Origin: CAYXFZ01 sp964464385
GTDB lineage: Bacteria; Planctomycetota; UBA1135
Direction of reading: 5' to 3'
Assembly: GCA_964464385.1 (NCBI GenBank)
Contig: CAYXFZ010000099.1
Coordinates: 1-7,178 of the forward strand
DNA: 7,178 bases
Made by a program: the position numbers and the translations under genes. Within the stretch, counting starts at the first letter, position 1. Each line of letters opens with the position of its first letter. The notes under the pieces were generated by a model. It saw only the letters and a program-made list of their open reading frames with translations, did not search any database and was not told the origin of the DNA. Positions 1 to 5,744 of this stretch are shown piece by piece.

Positions 1-471
1 GCCTAGATAAAAAGCATCGGCAGTTTTCTTGCGCCCGACTTGATTCCAAAGGGCTGGGATTCGTTTGTCCAAGGCTGTTCTGCTTGGAAGTGGATCCAAC
101 AGAGAACCCCAAGATTCCATGCGATGGACAGCAATGCGCAGAGTTTCCGAATTGGGATGTTCCTTTAAGAGGAAATCCGTCAGGTGAGCCAATTCCGTGA
201 GTTCACCGCGGCGGGAAATTTCCTCTACGATGGACAAGAGGGGAGGTGCGGGTTGGGACTGCAGCCATTTTTGCCAAGGGCGCGGGGGCTTGGCCTCCAC
301 CTTGGCCACGGGATCCAAGGCACAATCCAGCATCCCGAAGGGGGTCGTGATGGCGAAGTCGCCCACTTTGGGAGGGGTTGAGGATTCCACTCGAAGGCCG
401 TCCTGCGTCGTAGCGAACCAGACCGGTTCCTGGACAACCGAAAGAGCAAGGAGGGCTAGGCTAGCGAGCAT
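1..471 (-). CDS. Exported protein of unknown function, 5' part only (C-terminus beyond left edge)
   Basis: An open frame of 157 codons starts with ATG at 471..469 and runs without a stop off the left edge. An in-frame TAG lies two codons upstream (477..475), so this ATG is the first possible start. The N-terminus MLASLALLALSVVQ is a short hydrophobic segment without basic residues and reads as a minimal signal peptide. The same style begins the sulfotransferase-like gene in this window. The mature part opens with a short beta-like stretch (about residues 17-55). A Pro/Trp-rich stretch follows (about 62-77, including PRPWQKW), then a segment that looks alpha-helical (about 78-125) rich in Leu, Glu and Arg. 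I recognise no family. AGGA sits only one base before the ATG, too close for a normal Shine-Dalgarno site. The gene diverges from the oxidoreductase gene. That it is a real gene is likely, from the signal peptide and open frame; its function is unknown. Confidence 0.72.
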   Translation of the reverse strand, partial: MLASLALLALSVVQEPVWFATTQDGLRVESSTPPKVGDFAITTPFGMLDCALDPVAKVEAKPPRPWQKWLQSQPAPPLLSIVEEISRRGELTELAHLTDFLLKEHPNSETLRIAVHRMESWGSLLDPLPSRTALDKRIPALWNQVGRKKTADAFYLG

Positions 472-522
472 GTCCTAGCCTACCCTCTGGTCGTCGGGTT
501 GGGGCGAGGGCAAACTGGGGGT
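472..522. other. Divergent intergenic spacer, 51 bp
   Basis: This short GC-rich spacer separates two divergent starts, so the promoters of both genes must lie in it or reach into the opposite coding regions. I see no AT-rich -10-like element inside it. A GAGGG at 506..510 lies 12 bases before the oxidoreductase ATG, which is a poor Shine-Dalgarno distance. Confidence 0.6.
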
Positions 523-1659
523 ATGAGTCAAACTCCCTTGCGCTTGGGCATGGTGGGTGGCGGTCCAGGCGCCTTCATTGGCGCGGTACACCGCACCGCG
601 GCTGCCCTGGATGCCCAGTTTCAATTGGTTGCCGGTGCTTTTTCTTCCGATGCAGAAAAAAGTGCGGCCATGGGGCGGGAATTGGGTTTGGATGCTTCCC
701 GTGCCTACCCAGACTGGAAAGCCCTGATGGCGGGAGAGGCGGCCCTGCTCCCCGAGCAGCGCATTCAGGCCGTGTCCGTCGTGACTCCCAATCATCAGCA
801 CCTCGGCCCAACCATCGCCGCCCTGCGAGCGGGCTTCCCCGTGATCTGTGATAAACCACTGACGACATCCTTGGCATTGGCCGAGGAAATCGCTACCGCT
901 GTCCAAGAATCCGGTTTGCCGTTTTGTTTGACCCACAATTACAGTGGCTACCCGCTCATCGCCGAAGCCAAAGAATTGGTGGCTTCCGGTGCGATTGGCC
1001 AGGTACGAAAAGTGTTTGTGGAGTATTTGCAAGGCTGGTTGGCCGATCCAATCGAACGCGAGGGGCAAAAACAGGCGGTATGGCGAACGGATCCAACGAA
1101 GTCCGGCCCTGGTGGTTCCTTGGGTGACATTGCTACCCACGCCTTTCAGTTGTTGGAGCATGTCAGTGGAGACACGGTTGCGCGAGTTTTTGGCAAAGCG
1201 ACCACTTTTGTCGAAGGGCGCAGTTTGGATGACGATGCCATGGTCTTGTTGGAGATGGCAGGTGGCGCCAATGGTGTGCTTTGCAGTAGCCAAGTTTGCG
1301 TCGGCAAAGAGAACGGGTTGCGCTTGCGAATCTTCGGCACCGAGGGCGGCTTGGAGTGGCAACAAGAACACCCCAACGATCTTTGGGTCCACCGAAAAGG
1401 AAAGCCATCGGAACTCCGTCGCGCCGGCAATGCCTACTTAAGTGCTACATCCCAGGCCGCCGGTCGCATTCCAGCAGGACATCCGGAGGGGTATCTGGAG
1501 GCCTTTGCCAATCTTTATTCCGCATTTGCTCAGGCCGTTCGCGGCGAACAAGGCCCCAGTTTTCCTGGTATCCTAGAAGGCCTTCGCGGCATGCAGTTCG
1601 TTGAAGCAGTTTTGGAATCTTCATCTGCAGATTCATGGATCCCTCTTGCCCTGCCCTGA
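523..1659 (+). CDS. Gfo/Idh/MocA-family NAD(P)-dependent oxidoreductase
   Basis: This 378-residue protein has the full length usual for predicted dehydrogenases of this family. These enzymes use NAD(P) to oxidise or reduce a hydroxyl on sugars, inositols or related polyols in the cytoplasm. The N-terminal Rossmann domain (about 1-125) shows the dinucleotide loop GGGPGAFIG at 12-20 and TPNHQH at 88-93. It also has CDKP at 109-112, the variant of the family's E-K-P motif whose lysine (K111) is the usual catalytic residue. The C-terminal alpha/beta domain begins near 135 (THNYSGYP). It carries GDIATH at 201-206, whose His206 matches the conserved active-site histidine. The end (PAGHPEGYLEAF, 317-328) is typical of the sugar-dehydrogenase subgroup. 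There is no signal peptide. The start chosen is ATG 523; an in-frame TTG at 499 would add eight residues ahead of the Rossmann fold and is less likely. No operon partner is visible, since the next gene converges on it. The family is certain; the substrate cannot be told. Confidence 0.95.
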   Translation: MSQTPLRLGMVGGGPGAFIGAVHRTAAALDAQFQLVAGAFSSDAEKSAAMGRELGLDASRAYPDWKALMAGEAALLPEQRIQAVSVVTPNHQHLGPTIAALRAGFPVICDKPLTTSLALAEEIATAVQESGLPFCLTHNYSGYPLIAEAKELVASGAIGQVRKVFVEYLQGWLADPIEREGQKQAVWRTDPTKSGPGGSLGDIATHAFQLLEHVSGDTVARVFGKATTFVEGRSLDDDAMVLLEMAGGANGVLCSSQVCVGKENGLRLRIFGTEGGLEWQQEHPNDLWVHRKGKPSELRRAGNAYLSATSQAAGRIPAGHPEGYLEAFANLYSAFAQAVRGEQGPSFPGILEGLRGMQFVEAVLESSSADSWIPLALP

Positions 1660-1698
1660 ACCGGGTAGTTTCTGTCTGTTATGTTAGTTCGGGTTTGT
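1660..1698. other. Convergent intergenic gap, 39 bp
   Basis: This gap lies between the stops of two convergent genes. I found no strong hairpin followed by a T-run on either strand. Any intrinsic terminator would have to overlap the coding ends, or termination is by another mechanism. Confidence 0.5.
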
Positions 1699-3984
1699 TT
1701 AGGGATTCAACCGGAACAATGCGGCGGAGCTCACGAAGGCCTGTTGGTTGCCGAGGGCGAGCGCACAAAGGGAATAGTCTCGGTTGAGCCAATGGCTTTG
1801 AGCGAGGACACCCGCTGGTAGAGAAAGGGTAATCGAGGCTTGCCCCGCGCTGTCCAAAATTCCGCGGCCATTGGAAAATAGGCCGATGCCCTGGACTGAA
1901 AGTTGGGTTGCTTGAGTGGGCAGGAAAGGAGCAATTGCCGAAATTCCTGGAATCGCAGAGGTTCCACCGGGGGCGCCGGCCAAAAGGCGGAACGGGGCGT
2001 TGGCTGCAGCAAGGCCCAAATCCAATTGCAGGGAAAGAGTGCCGCCGGTCGTGGCCGAGAGGGAGGATGGCGTGAGCGTCAGGGAGTTGGCGGCACCGAT
2101 CACCCGCGCGATGACCGAGGAGCCACTCAGCCATAGGTCCCCATTCCCTTCCACAGCAAGGGGCGCAACATTCCCAGACAGGCTTGGCCAGCCACCGGGA
2201 ATGGAGTGCAGCTGCGGGGAAGACCAGCCGAGGTCGGCGATGCGCGGTATCCAGGATCCCCCAGCGCTGCGTTGAGCTACCAGAAGTTGGGTGCCTGAGG
2301 CTAAAAGGAGGGGCCAAGCGACTTCCTTTCCCGGACCCGCAACGAGACGAGCTTGTGGTCGCAGGAAACGACCGGTGCCGCTAGCGCGGTCGGCACTCCA
2401 AATCTTGGAGGTGCCGCCCCGATTGCTAGCGAACCAAAGGCGCAGGCCATCAGAAGAAAGAAAAGGCGTGCTTTCACCCGCGCCGGTATCCAACTCGGTC
2501 ATCAAGATCGGTTCAGCGAAAGAGGCCGTGTTGGTCGCTCGAGATGTAAGCCATAGGCGTTCGACGGTTTCTCCCGGGGCCACCGCCCCCAGGATTGCGG
2601 ATAACCCATCCGCACTCGGAGCTAAGGAACGCAGATCCCAGCCGGGACTGAAATTATCAGTTTGGGCTACTGGAAGCTGAAAGGGAGATTGGGAATCGGT
2701 TCGCGAAGCAATGTAAACATGAGGAATTCCCGCCGAATCTTCGCCCAACAACCAGCCACCGAGTCCATCGGAGGCGAGGCGCAGGGATCGAGCACCGGCG
2801 AGAGAATTCAAGTTGGAGTCTGCTTGCGGATCATTCCAAGGAGAAATGGGAGCGGCTGCAATCGTCAATTCCGAAGGAGGCCAAAGCGTGACGGGTCGAA
2901 CCCCGTCATCCACGATGACGCGCAGGCGATCCACGCCCGTGGTCATGCCGGGTTGGATGTCCAAGGTGTAGGTTCCGTCCAAATGATCTGTGACGCCTGT
3001 CAAGGTCGAACTCCCGGCGGAACTTGCATCGTGTTGCAAGGAAAGAAGTGCCCCGCCGTTACTGAGAGGGGTTCCATCTCGATTGCGCAGATCCACCACC
3101 AACTGCACAAGAGCACTGCCGGGAGCAACCACTGGCGCGGATACAAACACATCACTCTGATAGGCATCCGGCCGTCCGATTTCGACGGCCGCCCAAGTGA
3201 GGTACTGTTGCCGCAACGTGATCAAGGGATCGGGGTCACTGACGTTGGCAAAAGCAACGTTAAGAGCCATGTAAATATCTCCTTCGGCACATCCCGTGGC
3301 GGTGCAGGATTGGATGGGATCCCCGGGTCGTCCGATCAAAAGGGTCGCGATATGGGAGCCCTTCCAGGTTCCCGGTGGAGGAGTGCCACAACTGTCGGGA
3401 TAAGGGACGGAACAAGAGCAGCGGCCATCTCCACCCATGGAGTTGGCGGCATCCATGGCCGTCAGAAGTCGCTCGGCCAGTGGGCCCGTGGAGTCGCGTA
3501 AGGCGGCCTCACATAGAGTGACAACCCGTTTACCAGCAAGTCCATTGCCCTGAATGGCGTACACCAAAGACCCAACTCGCCCAGAGCGGCCACCCTTCCA
3601 ATCAAACGTGAATGCTCCAGAATAAGTGATGGCATCTCCGCGAAGAGAAACGATTCCAATTTGGCGGAATCCTTTGTTCCGATCTTGGTCCTTGATGGCC
3701 TGCAGGATCTCGTCCACCGGCGTTCCACTCTGCAGCAATTGCCAGTTGAGCAAACGATTGGTTCCCGTGACGTCCACGGCGGACTGGTGGGCGGCCGCTC
3801 CAAATTCAGGAACGAGGACGGGTACGGAAGCCCGCAGGTCAAAATTGGTCAGGCAGGTCGCCGTGGCTACGGCAACTTCGCCCGTAGCAAGATCCACGAC
3901 AACGATGGACCAGGTCGCCCAAGTTTGCGCGGAGAGCAAACAGCAGGCGAGCAGGGTACTGAGGGGGCGGAAGAACCGACGCAC
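1699..3984 (-). CDS. Secreted multidomain protein: DUF1028 (Ntn-hydrolase-like) + filamin-like Ig + PD40-like propeller + C-terminal beta module
   Basis: This protein has 761 residues and a GTG start. An in-frame TGA lies three codons upstream, and the next possible start would destroy the signal peptide. Residues 1-23 form a classic signal peptide: basic MRRFFR, a hydrophobic core and a TWA cleavage site. The DUF1028 domain follows at once (about 24-270). It begins TWSIVVVDLATGEVAVA and continues with RQIGIVSLRGD (107-117), IQGNGLAGKRVV (144-155), GPLAERLL (167-174) and DPDPLITLRQQY (250-261). DUF1028 proteins have an Ntn-hydrolase-type fold, but their reaction is unknown to me. A Cys-rich insert (C189, C191, C199, C227, C232) may form disulfides. 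Residues about 285-376 resemble a filamin or invasin Ig domain (DHLDGTYT, 333-340). About 395-630 contains PD40/TolB-like blades (STPFLSSDGLRLWFASNRGG, 505-524). Residues 636-761 form a beta-rich C-terminal module. The gene is probably second in an operon behind the sulfotransferase-like gene. The DUF1028 call is firm; the later domain borders are approximate. Confidence 0.9.
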   Translation of the reverse strand: MRRFFRPLSTLLACCLLSAQTWATWSIVVVDLATGEVAVATATCLTNFDLRASVPVLVPEFGAAAHQSAVDVTGTNRLLNWQLLQSGTPVDEILQAIKDQDRNKGFRQIGIVSLRGDAITYSGAFTFDWKGGRSGRVGSLVYAIQGNGLAGKRVVTLCEAALRDSTGPLAERLLTAMDAANSMGGDGRCSCSVPYPDSCGTPPPGTWKGSHIATLLIGRPGDPIQSCTATGCAEGDIYMALNVAFANVSDPDPLITLRQQYLTWAAVEIGRPDAYQSDVFVSAPVVAPGSALVQLVVDLRNRDGTPLSNGGALLSLQHDASSAGSSTLTGVTDHLDGTYTLDIQPGMTTGVDRLRVIVDDGVRPVTLWPPSELTIAAAPISPWNDPQADSNLNSLAGARSLRLASDGLGGWLLGEDSAGIPHVYIASRTDSQSPFQLPVAQTDNFSPGWDLRSLAPSADGLSAILGAVAPGETVERLWLTSRATNTASFAEPILMTELDTGAGESTPFLSSDGLRLWFASNRGGTSKIWSADRASGTGRFLRPQARLVAGPGKEVAWPLLLASGTQLLVAQRSAGGSWIPRIADLGWSSPQLHSIPGGWPSLSGNVAPLAVEGNGDLWLSGSSVIARVIGAANSLTLTPSSLSATTGGTLSLQLDLGLAAANAPFRLLAGAPGGTSAIPGISAIAPFLPTQATQLSVQGIGLFSNGRGILDSAGQASITLSLPAGVLAQSHWLNRDYSLCALALGNQQAFVSSAALFRLNP

Positions 3985-3997
3985 GTCCTTTCAAGTA

Positions 3998-4025
3998 TGC
4001 CCCATAAAACGGAAAAGGGGGGGCA
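3998..4025 (-). other. Inverted repeat and G7/C7 run between the two minus-strand genes
   Basis: TGCCCC at 3998..4003 and GGGGCA at 4020..4025 are complementary, with a 16-base loop. The right arm overlaps a run of seven G (4017..4023). It lies in the 44-bp gap between the sulfotransferase-like stop and the DUF1028 start. There is no T-run directly after the stem on the transcribed strand, so it is not a typical terminator. It could be a weak attenuating or mRNA-processing hairpin, or chance. Confidence 0.3.
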
Positions 4026-4028
4026 ACT

Positions 4029-5567
4029 CTAGGATTTGGATTTCAGGAGGGCCTGGATCGCGGAATCGTGATCGGCGTAGCGGTAAGCACGCCAAAGACC
4101 GCCATCCGCACCAGGGCGGCCGCCTGGTCCCCCATCCCGCGCGCCAGGCCGATTGCCCGGTCTGCCATCAGGCCCGCCTGGGCGTTCGCCAGGGCTCCGG
4201 CCCCAACCGGGGCCGCGTCTTCGAGGACCTTCGGCGCCACCCAAGTGCTCCTTGGGGATGCGATATTCCCAAACCCGTTCGCCTTCTGAATTCACCTCGA
4301 ACATCCATCCTTGTTCTCCTGAAGCAATCAAGGTATTTCCGTCGGCGAGCCGAATTGCTCCGGAAATATGGCCGGAGAAAAATTCCCTCGGTCGTTTCGC
4401 TTGGTAAGTCCAGTTGGCAGCAGCTGGGCCAAATGGAAGGCCGGCCACGCGGACGAAACCCTCATCCACCGTCCACGGTGGAGTGATTTGATCCACCGAA
4501 CTGAAGGGCACGGCGCCACGGCCCTGACCATTGTTGAAAACGGTTAGGTCACCAGCACCCGGCATTCCTACGGGAATCCAGCGCACATCATGCTGGGAAA
4601 AAAGTTGCTGATCCTTTTGTCCTCCCAAGCCATAAGTGGCGGGATTACCCCAGCGCCAAAGAAGATCACCGCCCTTCCCAAATTGGCCGCCTTCCGAGCT
4701 GGCCGCTTCCTCCGTAGTTGTGGAGTGATCCAATACCCATATTTCCGACATGTGGTGAATGGAAAGGGCAATCAGGTCCCGTTCTCGGTTGTACGCCACA
4801 GCATTCGTGTGCAACCAATCTGGGCGCATTTCGGGGCCGTTGTCTCGTCGGTTTCGGCTGGGTTCGGGAGCGGGATGGGCCTCCTCTTCTTCTTCCCCGA
4901 TGTAACCCAAACCTATTAACAGTTGTTCTTCTTCCTCGCGAATGTGCTGAGGGCGAAGGTCCATGCCGCCAAAGTTGATGTTGATGCGCTCGGGATGTTC
5001 CGCAACCTTGCCAAAGTGGGGGAGGTCCGGATCGGCCTCTTGAATGAGGTGATCCCAAGCGTGCCACTCCCAAACGATTTCGCCACCCTGGGGAAGAGTG
5101 GGCCGAATTTCAACCAGGAAGTCGGGCCACATACCCTGCTCTCCCAAAGAAGCAGGGTCGCGCCCGGCGGCGATGGCCTGCGCTGTGCTTCGGCGTTCCC
5201 AAGCAATCAGGAGAATGTTGCCGTTGGGCAGGACCTCAAAATCGTGGTGTTGGAGGTGTTCCTCGTTTGAGAATTCAAAGGACCAAAGGATCTCGCTGTC
5301 CGGTGCCAAGCGTTCCAAGCGACCTCCTTCGCCGCCGCCATGAAAGATTGGGTTGTCGGTGCGGACAGCTCGGAGCAAGGAGCCATCTGGGAGCAGATGG
5401 GACTCGTGGCCAGGGGGCCCGGATCCTCTCCAGTGGTGCACGACGATGCCGGCAGAGTCAATCAACCAAGCGTCGGGCGTCCGAATCGGGTCATAGAGTG
5501 TGTAGCCCGAAGCCGAAGCATCGGTGAACTCTTGGAGGGCGAAAGCGAGGAGAAGAGGGACAAACAT
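4029..5567 (-). CDS. Exported arylsulfotransferase-like (ASST family) beta-propeller protein
   Basis: This protein has 512 residues. ASST-type enzymes act in the periplasm and move a sulfate group from a phenolic sulfate to a phenol through a sulfated histidine, in a six-bladed propeller. Family signatures in order are HHDFEVLPNGNIL (107-119), GGEIVWEWHAWDHL (161-174) and HPERININF (191-199). After these come DWLHTNAV (250-257), SIHHMSEIWVLD (269-280), FSQHDVRW (323-330), VFNNGQGRG (343-351) and FSGHISGA (397-404). By motif order, H253, H326 and H400 are the best matches to the three catalytic-site histidines of the E. coli enzyme, with N345/N346 and R350 nearby. The N-terminus MFVPLLLAFALQ looks like a short signal peptide without basic residues. 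An in-frame TAG five codons upstream makes ATG 5567 the first possible start, though its Shine-Dalgarno site is weak. Two insertions are odd: an acidic one at about 211-245 and a Gly/Arg/Pro tail insert at 442-490. The gene probably leads an operon with the DUF1028 gene. The fold and family are well supported; a true sulfotransferase activity is inferred. Confidence 0.87.
   Translation of the reverse strand: MFVPLLLAFALQEFTDASASGYTLYDPIRTPDAWLIDSAGIVVHHWRGSGPPGHESHLLPDGSLLRAVRTDNPIFHGGGEGGRLERLAPDSEILWSFEFSNEEHLQHHDFEVLPNGNILLIAWERRSTAQAIAAGRDPASLGEQGMWPDFLVEIRPTLPQGGEIVWEWHAWDHLIQEADPDLPHFGKVAEHPERININFGGMDLRPQHIREEEEQLLIGLGYIGEEEEEAHPAPEPSRNRRDNGPEMRPDWLHTNAVAYNRERDLIALSIHHMSEIWVLDHSTTTEEAASSEGGQFGKGGDLLWRWGNPATYGLGGQKDQQLFSQHDVRWIPVGMPGAGDLTVFNNGQGRGAVPFSSVDQITPPWTVDEGFVRVAGLPFGPAAANWTYQAKRPREFFSGHISGAIRLADGNTLIASGEQGWMFEVNSEGERVWEYRIPKEHLGGAEGPRRRGPGWGRSPGERPGGPDGRPGNRPGARDGGPGGRPGADGGLWRAYRYADHDSAIQALLKSKS
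4098..4244 (-). repeat. Low-complexity Gly/Arg/Pro-coding segment with degenerate short repeats
   Basis: Codons 442-490 of the sulfotransferase-like gene encode repeated variants of GRPG, NRPG, ERPG and GGPDG. The DNA is correspondingly GC-rich and internally repetitive. It sits between the last conserved propeller motif (RVWEYRIP, 431-438) and the terminal LWRAYRY (491-497). It is probably an intrinsically disordered loop. Confidence 0.75.
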
Positions 5568-5594
5568 GCAAAACCAACCCTACTCCACCCTACC

Positions 5595-5617
5595 GTTTCT
5601 GGAAACTGGCCAGTTTC
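5595..5617. promoter_or_regulatory. Operator candidate: perfect 16-bp palindrome plus third half-site
   Basis: GAAACTGGCCAGTTTC at 5602..5617 is a perfect palindrome. Directly beside it GTTTC (5595..5599) forms a second inverted pair with GAAAC (5602..5606), spaced by TG. The order of half-sites is therefore GTTTC-TG-GAAAC-TGGCCA-GTTTC. The palindrome lies 35 to 50 bp before the sulfotransferase-like ATG, a position suited to a repressor or activator dimer. No regulator gene is visible in the window. Confidence 0.45.
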
Positions 5618-5634
5618 GCAGGGTGAACCAGAAG

Positions 5635-5654
5635 CAAAAGTTCTTTTTGAGAAC
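5635..5654. repeat. Interleaved inverted repeats CAAAA-GTTCT-TTTTG-AGAAC
   Basis: Four consecutive 5-base blocks: the first pairs with the third (CAAAA and TTTTG) and the second with the fourth (GTTCT and AGAAC). The two hairpins are mutually exclusive or could form a small pseudoknot in RNA. The stems are only five bases, so chance is possible. Confidence 0.3.
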
Positions 5655-5734
5655 ATGAAGGTGGGGACAGAAAGAACCTCAGTCCTTACCCTGGAGGCCA
5701 TCTTGTTCCCAACCCCTATCCCCCAGCCGCTGTT

Positions 5735-5739
5735 GAGGA
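5735..5739 (+). promoter_or_regulatory. Ribosome binding site that fixes the amidohydrolase start
   Basis: GAGGA lies five bases before GTG 5745. It is the best-spaced Shine-Dalgarno-like site seen in the window and supports the GTG over the upstream in-frame ATG at 5655. Confidence 0.6.
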
Positions 5740-5744
5740 AACCT

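Larger units (their letters stand above)
5568..5744. promoter_or_regulatory. Divergent intergenic control region, 177 bp
   Basis: This is the spacer between the sulfotransferase-like start and the amidohydrolase GTG start, so promoters for both directions are expected here. I could not pick out a convincing -35/-10 pair on either strand. The region holds the 16-bp palindrome, the interleaved inverted repeats and the amidohydrolase ribosome binding site listed separately. Confidence 0.6.

Noticed and set aside
225..449. 74-codon minus-strand frame rich in Trp, Pro and Arg
   Set aside because: It is out of frame with the signal-peptide-bearing open frame 471..1 on the same strand, which explains this region better.
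431..462. Possible promoter (TGGACA ... TAGGCT) before the oxidoreductase gene
   Set aside because: The spacing is about 20 bases and the -10 match is poor. It also lies inside the opposite gene, so the support is too weak.
499..522. TTG at 499 as start of the oxidoreductase
   Set aside because: It would add eight residues ahead of the Rossmann fold without any benefit. ATG 523 gives the usual short lead before the GGGPGAF loop.
475..1392. 305-codon open frame on the minus strand inside the oxidoreductase gene
   Set aside because: It lies fully antisense to a gene with clear family motifs, and its translation shows no recognisable domain. It is a shadow frame of GC-rich coding DNA.
1637..1708. 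Possible terminator stem GGATCCCT / AGGGATTC between convergent genes
   Set aside because: It has one mismatch, a loop of over 50 bases and no adjacent T-run, so it is not a credible intrinsic terminator.
2662..3501. 279-codon open frame on the plus strand
   Set aside because: It is antisense to the DUF1028 domain region, which has strong family similarity. Its translation looks like low-grade Arg/Gly-rich noise.
3626..4486. 286-codon plus-strand frame spanning the gap between two minus-strand genes
   Set aside because: It overlaps the start of one well-supported gene and the end of another, and its translation is Arg/Ser/Pro-rich without domain features.
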